Assembly: GCA_015296085.1 (NCBI GenBank)
Contig: DVDT01000063.1
Span: 124,001-188,000 of the forward strand
Direction: 5' to 3'
Length of the DNA stretch: 64,000 nucleotides
Source of the DNA: Trichormus sp. M33_DOE_039
Lineage (GTDB): Bacteria > Cyanobacteriota > Cyanobacteriia > Cyanobacteriales > Nostocaceae
A model generated the notes under the pieces. It ran no database searches and was not told the DNA's origin. It saw nothing but the letters and a program-made list of their open reading frames with translations. This document shows, piece after piece, positions 7,754 to 17,024 of this stretch (the first letter of the stretch is position 1; each line of letters begins with the position of its first letter). The position numbers and the translations under genes were made by a program.

Positions 7754-9217
7754 ATGATTAGCCAAGTGATTTATCCAGAACCAATTGAAGCAGCGATCGC
7801 ACAAATAGAATCGTGGTGGCAAACATTAGGCGATCGCTATTTATTTGCGAATTACTCTCTTTCGCCTCGTAGTCTAGCTTTATTACTGTTACAGAAAGAC
7901 CCCGGATTATGGCAAACCTTACAACGAGATCGAGAACAATGTCGTCATCTGGAAGTATTGATTACTGTCACGCAAAATCAACTTAAACAACCAATCGCAT
8001 TGGCGATCGCTAACACTCGCCAAAGTCAGGCTCATGCTATAGAAAGAGGAGTTTTGCAGGAAACGAGACAGACGCGATCGTCACTTACTGAAACACTGCA
8101 CCAACTCACAGTCAACCCCATTACAGGATTTCCTATCCTGGTTGTTATCTTGTACTACGGAGTTTACAAATTTGTCGGTGAATTTGGTGCAGGGGAACTA
8201 GTTGATCATATCGAAACTTTTTTTGAATCACAAATCAACCCAGTAGTCAATCAAATCATTGCTCAAGTTATTCCCTGGCGACCAATTCAAGACTTGATTG
8301 GTAATGACTATGGCATCATCACCTTGGGGATTCGCTACGCTACTGCGATCGTCTTACCCGTAGTTGCTACTTACTTCTTGATGTTCTCGCTACTAGAAGA
8401 TAGTGGTTATCTCCCACGTCTGTCTTTAATGCTAGATAGGCTATTCAAATCGGTGGGTTTATCTGGACGCGCCGTGATTCCAATGGTGTTGGGTTTAGGT
8501 TGCGACACCATGGCCACGATTGTCACCCGCACCTTAGAAACCAACCGGGAAAGGTTAATTGCTACCTTTTTGTTATCCCTGGCTATTCCTTGTGCAGCCC
8601 AGTGGGGTGTAATTGTGGGATTACTAGCACAAAAACCCGCCGCCTTACTGTTTTGGGGAGGTTTTATCACCGCCATTTTTATAGTAGTTGGCTATCTCAC
8701 CGCCAAATTATTACCTGGTAATTCCGGTAGATTTTATATGGAAGTTCCGCCTTTGCGTTTGCCCAAATTACGCAATGTGTTGACGAAAACTTGGGTGCGA
8801 ATGAAGTGGTATTTTCTGGAAGTTCTACCTTTATTTATTTGGGCATCAGTATTGATTTGGGTAGGAAGATTAACCGGAATATTTGACATGATTATTCGGG
8901 CAATTGAACCCCTGATTGCGTCCTTGGGAATGCCCACACAAGCAGCACCAATATTTCTCTATGGTTTCTTTAGAAGAGATTATGGTGCAGCCGGACTATT
9001 TGATTTACAGCAACAAGGCAGCCTCACAGGTAATCAGTTAGTAGTCGCGGCGATTGTTTTGACCTTGTTTTTACCTTGTATTGCTCAATTGCAAATGCTG
9101 ATTAAAGAGAGGGGAACTAAAACCACTGTTGCGATCGTGCTATTTATTTTCCCCTTTGCTTTCTTGATGGGATATCTTGTCAATTTTGGCTTAAGTTTAT
9201 TTGGAGTGCAGTTTTAA
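7754..9217 (+). CDS. feoB: FeoB membrane domain (split FeoB, C-terminal half)
   Basis: A 487-residue protein that starts with the helical spacer region of FeoB ('MISQVIYPEPIEAAIAQIES' with 'LALLLLQKDPG' shortly after) and continues with the polytopic membrane part. The two Gate segments are present in variant form: 'GLGCDTMATIVTRTLETNRE' near 250-270 followed by 'IPCAAQWG', and 'FLPCIAQLQ' near 437-445. The hydrophobic segment 'VNPITGFPILVVILYYGVYK' near 122-142 is the usual first membrane helix. It would form the Fe(II) path and work with the GTPase ORF just upstream. Annotation pipelines often name such proteins 'nucleoside recognition domain' proteins. The gene is followed one base after its stop by feoA. 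Confidence 0.88.
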   Translation: MISQVIYPEPIEAAIAQIESWWQTLGDRYLFANYSLSPRSLALLLLQKDPGLWQTLQRDREQCRHLEVLITVTQNQLKQPIALAIANTRQSQAHAIERGVLQETRQTRSSLTETLHQLTVNPITGFPILVVILYYGVYKFVGEFGAGELVDHIETFFESQINPVVNQIIAQVIPWRPIQDLIGNDYGIITLGIRYATAIVLPVVATYFLMFSLLEDSGYLPRLSLMLDRLFKSVGLSGRAVIPMVLGLGCDTMATIVTRTLETNRERLIATFLLSLAIPCAAQWGVIVGLLAQKPAALLFWGGFITAIFIVVGYLTAKLLPGNSGRFYMEVPPLRLPKLRNVLTKTWVRMKWYFLEVLPLFIWASVLIWVGRLTGIFDMIIRAIEPLIASLGMPTQAAPIFLYGFFRRDYGAAGLFDLQQQGSLTGNQLVVAAIVLTLFLPCIAQLQMLIKERGTKTTVAIVLFIFPFAFLMGYLVNFGLSLFGVQF

Positions 9218-9218
9218 T

Positions 9219-9440
9219 ATGAACGCCTTATCAACAGTCAAAATCGGTCAACCGCAAACCGTCGTCTGTTTGCGAACTGAAGATGATGCAGTGTTACAAA
9301 AGCTCATGGCCTTCGGCATTTTACCCGGAAGTAATTTAGTCCTAGAGCAACGCTTTCCATCGTATATCATCATGGTCGGCAGAACCCGTGCCGCCTTAGA
9401 TCGGGAAACAGCGCAAAGCATTTTTGTGGAATCGCGTTGA
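9219..9440 (+). CDS. feoA: FeoA-domain protein
   Basis: About 73 residues, SH3-like FeoA fold, thought to bind the FeoB G protein and aid Fe(II) import. The body reads 'VKIGQPQTVVCLRTEDDAVL', then 'QKLMAFGILPGSNLVLEQRF' and ends with the 'GRTRAALDRETAQSIFV' segment, the usual FeoA pattern with Leu-Met-x-x-Gly-Ile and Pro-Gly turn. The ATG at 9219 is preferred over an in-frame ATG at 9201 because the earlier one would overlap the feoB coding end and add six non-conserved residues; 9219 follows the feoB TAA by one base, indicating translational coupling. In many bacteria feoA precedes feoB; here it follows. Confidence 0.9.
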   Translation: MNALSTVKIGQPQTVVCLRTEDDAVLQKLMAFGILPGSNLVLEQRFPSYIIMVGRTRAALDRETAQSIFVESR

Positions 9441-9661
9441 TACTATTTCCGTGTGCAGCTGCGTCAAATCTTCACTTTTTCAACGCCAAGGTACGCAGAG
9501 TTGAGTGCAGAGGTACACAGAGATTTTCTCAACTCCCTGCGGCAGAGGGAACTCTTAACGCCATAAAGTTCAGATCAGCCTATTTTTGCTGATGCTGTTC
9601 CCTGTTCCCCGTTGAGATAATGCGGCGTATCTTCAAAATTGTCTAACAAGGAGTCAAAAAT

Positions 9662-10192
9662 ATGCTGTCTCAAGCAATGATTGATCGGTTGAATGAACAA
9701 ATCAACTTGGAAATGTATTCTTCCCATCTTTATCTACAAATGAGTTCTTGGTGTGCTTATAAAGCTTTGGAAGGATGTGCTAATTTTTTGAGTCAACACG
9801 CCGATGAAGAGATGATGCACATGCGTCGTTTGCTCAATTATTTGCATGAAACAGGTGCATTGGCGGTGATTGATGGAATGCAAGCTCCACCTACTCATTT
9901 CTCTTCTTTGACAGAACTGTTTGAACAAATTTATGCACATGAACAGTCCATCACTCGCAAGATTAATGACTTGGTGCATTTAGCAAATACAGAACCAGAT
10001 TATTCTACTCTGCAATTTTTGCAATGGTATGTTGCCGAACAGCATCAAGAAGAGTTTTTGTTTAAGGGGATTCTCGATAAAATTAACCTAATTGGCACAG
10101 AAGGACAGGGTATATTCTTTATTGACCGAGAAATATCTAACATAGCAGCCAATAAAGGTAAAGAAGCAACTGCTATGACCGCAGCTCAATAG
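9662..10192 (+). CDS. ftnA: Ferritin (FtnA-type, non-haem)
   Basis: A 176-residue ferritin that stores iron as a mineral core after oxidising Fe(II). Ferroxidase ligands can be placed: Glu17 in 'INLEMYSSHLYLQMSSW', Glu50 and His53 in 'HADEEMMHMRRLL', Glu94 in 'YAHEQSITRKI', and 'AEQHQEEFLFKGILDKI' near 126-142 supplying the fourth-helix residues. Length is normal for bacterial ferritin and there is no haem-binding bacterioferritin Met pattern. It starts at ATG with CAAGGAG just upstream. It follows the feo genes by 220 nt, linking iron import to storage; the spacer is long enough for its own promoter and carries repeat-like sequence (for example GTACGCAGAG / GTACACAGAG). Confidence 0.93.
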   Translation: MLSQAMIDRLNEQINLEMYSSHLYLQMSSWCAYKALEGCANFLSQHADEEMMHMRRLLNYLHETGALAVIDGMQAPPTHFSSLTELFEQIYAHEQSITRKINDLVHLANTEPDYSTLQFLQWYVAEQHQEEFLFKGILDKINLIGTEGQGIFFIDREISNIAANKGKEATAMTAAQ

Positions 10193-10269
10193 TAGAGCAA
10201 TTACTTTGAATTCCGGTGTCCTTAATTTCCTCAACAGATATAAGGCAATACAGTTCAGTTAAGAAAATA

Positions 10270-10323
10270 GTTTGTAGTGAGGACTTTAGTCCTCATCTAA
10301 GGACTGAAGTCCTTACTACGAAC
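10270..10323. repeat. 54-nt interspersed inverted-repeat element, copy 2
   Basis: Same length and ends as the copy at 2798-2851: starts GTTTGTAGT and ends ACTACGAAC. Here the two inner palindromic blocks are cleaner, GAGGACTTTAGTCCTC and AAGGACTGAAGTCCTT. It lies in the ferritin-glyS intergenic space (10193-10594). Confidence 0.75.
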
Positions 10324-10440
10324 TTTTCCTTACTTCACAGACCCCAAATTTTAGCCTTAACTGAACCGTATTGAGATATGAGGGACTTCCAGAAAATAAA
10401 TTATTCAATGGGTCAGAGCAAATATGATCATTGTATTCTT

Positions 10441-10478
10441 CTTCCCCTGCTCCCCCTGCTTCCCCTGCGCCCCTTACC
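10441..10478. repeat. Period-9 C-rich short tandem repeat
   Basis: Three adjacent near-identical 9-mers of the type TTCCCCTGC / TCCCCCTGC, then GCCCC. This is the short tandemly repeated repetitive sequence type common between Nostoc-group genes. No function is visible. Confidence 0.6.
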
Positions 10479-10594
10479 TTGCAGTCTGCTTCTTTTCCAT
10501 CGACAAACAGTAGCTTGGCATAGTCCACCTCAGCGTGATGGCGAGGTAAACTGTTGGAATTGATCAGTGAAAGTTAAGCTACGCAACATTAAAT

Positions 10595-12742
10595 ATGACG
10601 GCATTTTTATTAGAAGTTGGTACAGAAGAACTACCTGCAAGCTTTCTGAGTGGTGCTGTGGAACAATGGCGATCGCGTATTCCTGAAAGTTTAGCAGCCC
10701 ATAGCCTCAATAGTGACTCGGTAACAGTTTACGGTACTCCCCGGCGGTTGGCGGTACTAATCACAGGTTTACCATCCCAGCAACCAGATAGAGAAGAGGA
10801 AATCAAAGGCCCACCTGCCCAAGCTGCTTTTAAAGATGGTCAGCCAACACAAGCCGCCGTAGGTTTTGCGAAAAAGCAAGGTGTGGCCATTGAAGCGTTA
10901 GAAGTGCGTCCCACAGATAAAGGGGATTTTGTCTTTGTCCAAAAAAGTATTCCCGGCCGTCCTGTGGCGGATATCTTGACAGAACTTGTTCCCCAGTGGA
11001 TTTACAACTTAGAAGGTAAACGCTTGATGCGCTGGGGGGATGGAGATGTGAGATTTTCTCGTCCCATTCGCTGGTTAGTAAGTTTGTTAGATGATGCTGT
11101 TCTGCCCATTGAATTAGAGAATGGTTCAATTAAAATTCATAGCGATCGCATCTCCTATGGTCATCGTGTTTTACATCCCGAACCTATCACTATCCACAAC
11201 GCTACCGACTATGTAAAAACTCTCCGCTATGCTTACGTACTTGTGAATCCCGAAGAACGTACTCAATTAATTGAAGAACAAGTACAAGCGACGGTACAGA
11301 AATTAAACGGCAGTACAGAAATGTATCCCGACTTGTTAGAGGAGGTTACTAACTTAGTAGAATGGCCTTCCCCAGTGGTAGGTAAATTTGAAACCGAATT
11401 TTTAGCCTTACCTACGGAAGTGATTACTACGGTGATGGTGAGTCATCAGCGTTATTTCCCAGTATTTGCAGCAGGTAGTAACACCACACTACAAGCTTAT
11501 TTTGTCACCGTTGGCAATGGCGACCCCAACAAAGCAGATATTATTGCTGTAGGTAATGAAAGAGTCATCAGAGCTAGGTTAGCCGATGGACAATTTTTCT
11601 ACAAATCCGATTTATCCAAGGCATTAGAGGATTATTTACCCCAACTAGAAACTGTCACCTTCCAAGAAGATTTAGGTTCTTTACGTGCCAAGGTAGATCG
11701 TATAGTTAATATTGCCGGACAAATTTCTACACAACTGCAATTAACTGAAAGCGATCGCCAACACATCACCAGAGCAGCATTATTATGTAAAGCCGACCTA
11801 GTAACGCAAATGGTCTATGAATTCCCAGAGTTACAGGGAATCATGGGACAAAAATATGCGATCGCTAGCGGTGAATCAACCGAAGTTGCTACGGCAATTT
11901 TTGAACATTATCTACCACGGGGTGCGGATGATATCCTCCCCCAAACTCTTACAGGTCAAGTTGTTGGTTTAGCAGATAGACTTGATACCTTAGTCAGTAT
12001 TTTTGGTTTGGGATTAATTCCCAGTGGTTCTTCTGACCCCTTTGCATTGCGACGCGCCGCTAACGCCGTAGTTAACATTACTTGGGCAGCGAATTTACAA
12101 ATTAATTTAGCTACCCTGTTAGAGCAAGTCGCTGCTAATTTTTGTCAGCAGTACAATAAAGACTTAGGGCAATTAAACTCAGCCTTACAAGAATTTTTCT
12201 TACAACGGATTCGCACCCTATTACAAGAAGAAAAACAAATTGACTACGATTTAGTCAACGCTGTGTTGGGAGAAAATGACCCAGAGTATACAGATAGGGC
12301 ATTACAGGATTTATTAGACGTGCGCGATCGCGCCTTATACCTACAACAAATCCGCCGCGACGGTACACTAGATAAAATCTACGAAACTGTCAACCGTTCC
12401 ACCAGACTAGCTGCCCAAGGCGATTTAGATACCAAACAGTTAGACCCCACATCTGTAGTCCGTCCCGAACTATTCCAAAAGCCTTCCGAATCAGCCTTTT
12501 ACGAAGATTTAGTCAAATTAGTTCCCCAAACCCAAGCCGCACAAGAATCACGCAATTATCAACTGTTAGTAGCAGGATTAGTAGATATTGCGCCGACTGT
12601 GAGCAATTTCTTTGATGGGGCAGATAGTGTATTAGTGATTGACCCTGATCCAGAGATTAAACGCAACCGCTTAAATTTACTGGGATTATTGCGAAATCAT
12701 GCCCGTGTGTTAGCTGACTTTGGGGCGATCGTGAAAAATTAG
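10595..12742 (+). CDS. glyS: Glycyl-tRNA synthetase beta subunit
   Basis: A 715-residue beta subunit of the alpha2-beta2 glycyl-tRNA synthetase, which charges tRNA-Gly and contributes tRNA binding. The N-terminus '[14 protein letters not shown]' is the family signature; '[18 protein letters not shown]' near 143-160 and '[17 protein letters not shown]' near 273-290 are conserved. The C-terminal region (about 560-700) resembles the anticodon-binding DALR domain and includes '[20 protein letters not shown]'. Length is normal. The alpha subunit gene glyQ is not in the window, as is common in cyanobacteria where the two genes are apart. Several HIP1 octamers lie inside the gene. Confidence 0.96.
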   Translation: MTAFLLEVGTEELPASFLSGAVEQWRSRIPESLAAHSLNSDSVTVYGTPRRLAVLITGLPSQQPDREEEIKGPPAQAAFKDGQPTQAAVGFAKKQGVAIEALEVRPTDKGDFVFVQKSIPGRPVADILTELVPQWIYNLEGKRLMRWGDGDVRFSRPIRWLVSLLDDAVLPIELENGSIKIHSDRISYGHRVLHPEPITIHNATDYVKTLRYAYVLVNPEERTQLIEEQVQATVQKLNGSTEMYPDLLEEVTNLVEWPSPVVGKFETEFLALPTEVITTVMVSHQRYFPVFAAGSNTTLQAYFVTVGNGDPNKADIIAVGNERVIRARLADGQFFYKSDLSKALEDYLPQLETVTFQEDLGSLRAKVDRIVNIAGQISTQLQLTESDRQHITRAALLCKADLVTQMVYEFPELQGIMGQKYAIASGESTEVATAIFEHYLPRGADDILPQTLTGQVVGLADRLDTLVSIFGLGLIPSGSSDPFALRRAANAVVNITWAANLQINLATLLEQVAANFCQQYNKDLGQLNSALQEFFLQRIRTLLQEEKQIDYDLVNAVLGENDPEYTDRALQDLLDVRDRALYLQQIRRDGTLDKIYETVNRSTRLAAQGDLDTKQLDPTSVVRPELFQKPSESAFYEDLVKLVPQTQAAQESRNYQLLVAGLVDIAPTVSNFFDGADSVLVIDPDPEIKRNRLNLLGLLRNHARVLADFGAIVKN

Positions 12743-12830
12743 GGTGTGAGGGTGTAAGGAAACAATACATTAGTATTCATTCCCCTACACCCCTATACCC
12801 CCATTTCCCCACACCCCTAAATTGAAAAAA
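12743..12830 (+). terminator. Inverted G-rich/C-rich repeats after glyS
   Basis: Directly after the stop, AGGGTGTGAGGGTGTAAGG (from 12743) is complementary in style to the later CCCCTACACCCCTATACCC and CCCCACACCCC runs (about 12782-12818). The two can fold into a long imperfect hairpin that probably ends glyS transcription. Both arms are heptamer-type short tandem repeats. Confidence 0.4.
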
Positions 12831-12891
12831 TCTGTAGTTTAAAGCAACAAAAGATGGTGTTAATTTTTGCCAATTAGCGATACCATAATGA

Positions 12892-14298
12892 ATGCTTAAC
12901 CAGGGAACTCTGCCACAGTCTATGTCCAAAGCCCATGTCATTGGATTAGGAAAGTCCGGTATTGCTGCGGCGAGATTGTTGAAACGGGAAGGTTGGGAGG
13001 TAGTGCTGAGTGACCGCAACACCTCCGAAACCCTTCTCAATCAGCAACAAGCACTTGCCGAGGAACAAATTACAGTTAAATTGGGGCATTCATTAGAATT
13101 AGATGGTGCTGATTTACCCGATTTAATTGTCGTTAGTCCTGGTGTGCCTTGGGACATACCGGCGTTAGTAAAAGCGCGAGAATTGGGCATAGAAACAATT
13201 GGCGAAATGGAATTAGCTTGGCGACATCTGCACCGACTTCCTTGGGTGGGAATCACCGGCACTAACGGCAAAACCACAACTACTGCCCTAATTGCAGCCA
13301 TCTTTCAAGCGGCTGGATTCGATGCTCCAGCCTGTGGCAATATTGGCTATGCTGCTTGTGAAGTGGCGTTAGCTGAAAAAGCACCAGATTGGGTAATTGG
13401 GGAAATGAGCAGTTATCAAATCGAGTCTTCCGTTTCTCTTGCTCCCCGGATTAGTGTTTGGACAACTTTCACCCCAGACCACCTAGCGCGCCACAAAACC
13501 CTAGAAAATTATTACAACATCAAAGCCAAGCTGTTACGCCAGTCTCAATTGCAAATCTTCAATGGCGATGATGCTTATCTGCAAAAAGTAGGTGTGACCG
13601 ATTGGGCAGATGCTTACTGGACAAGTGTGAGAGGGAAAGAATTTCTGATTGGTGAAAAAGGCTTTTATATTGAAGATGGTTGGGTAGTAGAACAGTTACA
13701 AGCTGATTCCGCACCCCAAAGAATTATCGAAGCCTCAGCTTTGCGGATGGTGGGAGCGCATAACCAACAAAATCTCCTCATGTCAGTAGCCGCAGCGCGT
13801 TTGGCAGGAATTGCACCGGAGGCGATCGCTAAAGCTGTGCAAGAATTCCCCGGAGTTCCCCACCGTTTGGAGCATATCTGCACTTGGGAAGGCATTGATT
13901 TTATTAACGACAGCAAAGCCACCAATTACGATGCGGCAGAAGTGGGACTAGCATCTGTGAGTAGTCCAGTGGTATTAATTGCTGGTGGTGAAGCCAAACC
14001 AGGAGATGATACAGCGTGGTTAGCCAGCATTCAGGCAAAAGCGGCGACTGTCTTGCTGATTGGTGCGGCTGCACCTGCGTTTGCTCAACGTCTGCAAGAA
14101 GTGGGTTATAGCAATTATGAAATTGTGGCAACGATGGAAAATGCCGTACCTAGAAGTGCAGAGTTAGCCAAGAAACATCAAGCAACTGTAGTATTACTAT
14201 CTCCAGCCTGTGCTAGTTTCGATCAATATCCTAATTTTGAAGTGCGGGGCGATCGCTTTCGGCAATTGTGTTTAGAATTTGTTCAAAAGGGGGGATAG
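12892..14298 (+). CDS. murD: UDP-N-acetylmuramoylalanine--D-glutamate ligase
   Basis: A 468-residue cytoplasmic Mur ligase that adds D-Glu to UDP-MurNAc-L-Ala using ATP. Motifs in order: N-terminal '[20 protein letters not shown]', the ATP P-loop '[15 protein letters not shown]' near 121-135, '[11 protein letters not shown]' near 151, 'SSYQIESS' near 177, 'FTPDHLARH' near 193, and the C-terminal '[17 protein letters not shown]' with the catalytic Asn-Asp-Ser-Lys-Ala-Thr block. Length is typical. The next in-frame Met at 12922 ('[10 protein letters not shown]') gives a more usual MurD N-terminus and is an equally good start. No other cell-wall gene is adjacent apart from the VanX-like gene 2 kb on. 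Confidence 0.95.
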   Translation: MLNQGTLPQSMSKAHVIGLGKSGIAAARLLKREGWEVVLSDRNTSETLLNQQQALAEEQITVKLGHSLELDGADLPDLIVVSPGVPWDIPALVKARELGIETIGEMELAWRHLHRLPWVGITGTNGKTTTTALIAAIFQAAGFDAPACGNIGYAACEVALAEKAPDWVIGEMSSYQIESSVSLAPRISVWTTFTPDHLARHKTLENYYNIKAKLLRQSQLQIFNGDDAYLQKVGVTDWADAYWTSVRGKEFLIGEKGFYIEDGWVVEQLQADSAPQRIIEASALRMVGAHNQQNLLMSVAAARLAGIAPEAIAKAVQEFPGVPHRLEHICTWEGIDFINDSKATNYDAAEVGLASVSSPVVLIAGGEAKPGDDTAWLASIQAKAATVLLIGAAAPAFAQRLQEVGYSNYEIVATMENAVPRSAELAKKHQATVVLLSPACASFDQYPNFEVRGDRFRQLCLEFVQKGG

Positions 14299-14337
14299 GG
14301 GTGTGAGGGTGTAAGGGTGTAGGGGTGTAAGGGAAAG
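14296..14337. repeat. G-rich heptamer-type tandem repeat after murD
   Basis: A run of GGGGTGT / GAGGGTGT / AAGGGTGT / AGGGGTGT units. It is the same repeat family as at 2881, 12743, 36296 and 40333. It begins at the murD stop codon and fills the space to the convergent DUF3611 gene. Confidence 0.65.
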
Positions 14338-14376
14338 AAACACTTTAATTGTTTTTCCACTTTCACCTGTCACCTG

Positions 14377-14943
14377 TCACCTAAGCTTTTGTAGTAACCA
14401 CAAAGAAGCCACAGTCCCGATAAAGTGAGCAGCAATACCATTAATATTTGCTACCATCACGAACACATCTAAAGCACGAATAATTTTATTAGGATCAACA
14501 ATTGCTACCCCTGGAGGTTGGGAGATAGATTTTGCTACTAAAACTCCTAAGGTTGCACCAGAACCTACAAGAGCTAATAGCATTCCTAGTAAACCTACCA
14601 TAATTCCTACTTCAATAATTCTGATGGTATCTGCCTTGGTAGGATGTAAAGCTGGGTTGGGATTATCTAGTCGCTTCGCAATGCGAGTGTAGCGAAAATA
14701 CCAATAGACGCTGAACAATAATGCAACAACTGCACAAACAGCCCAGAATATACCAATCCCGATACCTGTATTTTGTTGAGTTGCAAACCTGCGTCCAGTA
14801 GAAGCAAATAGCAGCACTAATCCAGATACTACAACTAGTGTCAGTTGTACCCAAAAAGTTATCCAACCTGTAAGACTAATAGTCTTGGCAATTCCATGCA
14901 GTGAACTATGTACTAGCGATCGCGTTTCTGTTTCAGCTTGCAT
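14377..14943 (-). CDS. DUF3611 family membrane protein (Tic21-like)
   Basis: A 188-residue membrane protein of the DUF3611 family, which includes the plastid inner-envelope protein Tic21. Four hydrophobic segments are evident: about 25-48 ('LTGWITFWVQLTLVVVSGLV'), 62-85, 110-135 ('IIEVGIMVGLLGMLLALVGSG') and 160-183 ('VMVANINGIAAHFIGTVASL'). A short charged loop 'RYTRIAKRLDNPNP' separates the second and third. Roles proposed for relatives are protein import or iron permease activity in chloroplasts; the cyanobacterial function is unsettled. It is convergent with murD and probably single-gene. A HIP1 site lies in its first codons. Confidence 0.8.
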   Translation of the reverse strand: MQAETETRSLVHSSLHGIAKTISLTGWITFWVQLTLVVVSGLVLLFASTGRRFATQQNTGIGIGIFWAVCAVVALLFSVYWYFRYTRIAKRLDNPNPALHPTKADTIRIIEVGIMVGLLGMLLALVGSGATLGVLVAKSISQPPGVAIVDPNKIIRALDVFVMVANINGIAAHFIGTVASLWLLQKLR

Positions 14944-15182
14944 ATATCTGATTACCTGATTCCCCCATCACTACGATATTTTTACGTCTCAGCTTTTACC
15001 CCCATCCACAGACATAGCAAATGCCACATCTTCAGACATAAAATTAGACAATTACAACTCTCAAACTTAGGATTGATGAGCAATTCGGCTATAAAATGCC
15101 AAAATTTTGGCAGAAATAACTAATATTGAAACCATAGTCAGCGACGATACCCTGCCGTTGGCGATCGCAAGGAATATAGGAC

Positions 15183-15656
15183 ATGATTAAATCTTGGATG
15201 GTGATCGGGGGTGTAGTTTTTATAGTAGCTTTAGCAGCAAACTTCATTACACCCAGCGATCGCCAGTGGTTTAGACGTTTACAAAGACCTAAATGGCTGA
15301 CTTTTGAAGCCGCAATCCCAGTGATCTGGACTGTTGTTTTTATCTGCGGTGCATGGTCAGCTTATATTATTTGGGAACGCAACCCGAATGCCAATTCAAC
15401 ATGGTTACTCATGGGTTTATACCTGTTATTAGAAGTTGTCACCATTGCCTATACTCCAGTGATGTTCAAGCTTCGCAGCCTCCAGGTAGGTACACTCATC
15501 GGTGGGACAGGTTTCACTATCTGTATCATTTTGGCAATCACAGTTTTCACTGTTTCTAGTTGGGCAGCATTATTATTAATTCCCTATTTACTTTGGAGTC
15601 CCATTGGTACATACACTACTTGGAAAATGATGCAGATTAACCCTCAAGATGCTTAA
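15183..15656 (+). CDS. TspO/MBR-like tryptophan-rich membrane protein, copy A
   Basis: A 157-residue protein with five predicted membrane segments and the TspO/MBR pattern: the first helix 'MVIGGVVFIVALAANFITP', then 'RRLQRPKWLTFEAAIPVIWT' (loop and start of helix 2 with conserved Pro-Lys-Trp), then 'WSAYIIW'. TspO proteins bind tetrapyrroles and stress-related ligands. The carboxy end 'LLIPYLLWSPIGTYTTWKMM' matches the usual 'PYLxWxxxAxxLN' region in divergent form. It is followed 60 nt later by a close paralogue in the same direction. Both belong to a diverged cyanobacterial branch of the family; ligand and role are unknown. Confidence 0.82.
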   Translation: MIKSWMVIGGVVFIVALAANFITPSDRQWFRRLQRPKWLTFEAAIPVIWTVVFICGAWSAYIIWERNPNANSTWLLMGLYLLLEVVTIAYTPVMFKLRSLQVGTLIGGTGFTICIILAITVFTVSSWAALLLIPYLLWSPIGTYTTWKMMQINPQDA

Positions 15657-15743
15657 GGTTAATACCAACGAATGATTTAACCAATGGGATCGATTGTCAA
15701 ACTGGCAGTGTATTAATTGACAAAAGATAAATTGGGGAAAATT

Positions 15744-16217
15744 ATGATTCCATCTTGGATGGTAATCGGGGCTGTAACTTTCATAGTAGCGATTGGTAGT
15801 TTCTTCATTACACCACGCGATGTCAAATGGTTTGCACAATTGAGTCGTCCCCGATGGCTAGTGTTTGAAGCATTTATCCCCCTCATATGGACTGTAATTT
15901 TTGTTTGTGGTGCAGCTTCCGCTTATCTTGTTTGGCAGCACAATCCAGGCAGTGTGATTACTTGGCTACTCATGGGTTTATACCTCTTCGTAGAAATAAT
16001 CACTGTAGCTTATATACCTCTCATGCTGAGACTGAAAAGTCTGAAAATTGGAGAAATTATTGGTTTAAGCGGTTTTATAGTAGCTGTGTTGCTAGCAATA
16101 TGTGTGTTGCCAATTTCTGGGCTAGCAACATTGTTACTCATTCCCTACCTACTTTGGAGTCCTGTGGGTACATACACCACTGAAGAGTTAAGGCAGATGA
16201 ATCCAGAAGACGCGTAA
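15744..16217 (+). CDS. TspO/MBR-like tryptophan-rich membrane protein, copy B
   Basis: A 157-residue paralogue of the preceding protein, equal in length and alignable from end to end ('SWMVIGAVTFIVAIGSFFIT' against 'SWMVIGGVVFIVALAANFIT'). The same motifs are present: 'LSRPRWLVFEAFIPLIWTVI' and 'LLIPYLLWSPVGTYTTEELR'. The ATG at 15744 is taken as the start since GGGGAAA lies 5-11 nt upstream and it matches the start of copy A; a TTG nine codons earlier is less likely. The tandem arrangement indicates local duplication followed by divergence; the two may have different ligands or expression. Confidence 0.82.
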   Translation: MIPSWMVIGAVTFIVAIGSFFITPRDVKWFAQLSRPRWLVFEAFIPLIWTVIFVCGAASAYLVWQHNPGSVITWLLMGLYLFVEIITVAYIPLMLRLKSLKIGEIIGLSGFIVAVLLAICVLPISGLATLLLIPYLLWSPVGTYTTEELRQMNPEDA

Positions 16218-16288
16218 ATATAGGGGACAGGGAAAGGGAGAAGAATTGAGTGAACCCTAAATTGCGCCCTTATCCAGTTTATTTGTTG

Positions 16289-16993
16289 CTAAAATAAACG
16301 CCCATAACGGGCTGTGGGTTGATTATTCAGCCATGCCCACATTTGATCGCCGTAACAAAAATGCCACCATTCTTTAGGGTTACGTTGGAAACCGGCTTTT
16401 AACATGACTTCACACAATAACTGACGATGAGCATGATAGTAATGGGCATGGGGATGAGTCTGATGAGCATAGTAATCGGGATGCGATCGCTGTGACATTT
16501 CATCTATCGGCGAACCCATATCAATAACTTGTCCAGTTTCATCTAACAGTGTGATGTCTACTGCTGCACCTGTGCTATGAGGAGGCGGTGTTGTTTCATC
16601 CATACTGGGTACAGCCCAAATTTCATACACCGCCTCCCAAATCTCTTGACGTTGCTGGGGTGTTAACTCGACTTCAGTTAATCCTCTCTCCTGTAGTGCT
16701 GTAGCAAAACTGTAATCGACCATAAACTGCTGTACCGTCACTGGACGATAAGCATCAAATATCTGAATGCGCCAGTGAGGACGCAGTAATTGTAGATAAT
16801 TCTGAGCTTGAATTAAATTCTCCACCACACTCTGGCGAAGATAATATGGAGAATAACCCCCATAACTCGCACCCAATTTTTCATAAGGATGGGGAAATTC
16901 CACCGCAAACATTTCTATGGGAATTTCCACTAACCGTTCACCACAATCCACAATTGGTATGTGATGATACGGTCTAATTTGATAAGTTTGCAT
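16289..16993 (-). CDS. D-alanyl-D-alanine dipeptidase (VanX-like, peptidase M15)
   Basis: A 234-residue zinc peptidase of the M15D/VanX family, predicted to split D-Ala-D-Ala or related wall dipeptides. Zinc and catalytic motifs are intact: 'PHSTGAAVDITL' near 137-148 (His and Asp ligands), 'EWWHFCYGDQMW' near 208-219 (catalytic Glu and third ligand His), and the Arg of 'DAYRPVTVQQFM' near 80-91. There is no signal peptide, so it is likely cytoplasmic and used for peptidoglycan recycling; no vanH/vanA genes are near, so a resistance role is not suggested. The gene is separated from the next minus-strand gene by about 30 nt, so it may be read through from the lpt operon. Confidence 0.9.
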   Translation of the reverse strand: MQTYQIRPYHHIPIVDCGERLVEIPIEMFAVEFPHPYEKLGASYGGYSPYYLRQSVVENLIQAQNYLQLLRPHWRIQIFDAYRPVTVQQFMVDYSFATALQERGLTEVELTPQQRQEIWEAVYEIWAVPSMDETTPPPHSTGAAVDITLLDETGQVIDMGSPIDEMSQRSHPDYYAHQTHPHAHYYHAHRQLLCEVMLKAGFQRNPKEWWHFCYGDQMWAWLNNQPTARYGRLF

Positions 16994-17024
16994 TCACTTC
17001 ACTCACAACCACAAATTTCACATA

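Noticed and set aside
7086-9440. feoB disruption by a frameshift (pseudogene)
   Set aside because: The second half starts with its own ATG, both halves have complete motifs, and the break falls at a domain border, so a functional split is more likely than decay.
9440-9661. tRNA or riboswitch between feoA and ferritin
   Set aside because: I searched by eye for cloverleaf and TTCGA-type arms and found none. The region is repeat-like (GTACGCAGAG/GTACACAGAG).
16289-16993. VanX-like gene as part of a glycopeptide-resistance cluster
   Set aside because: No vanA, vanH or vanRS genes occur nearby and VanX-like peptidases are common as housekeeping enzymes.
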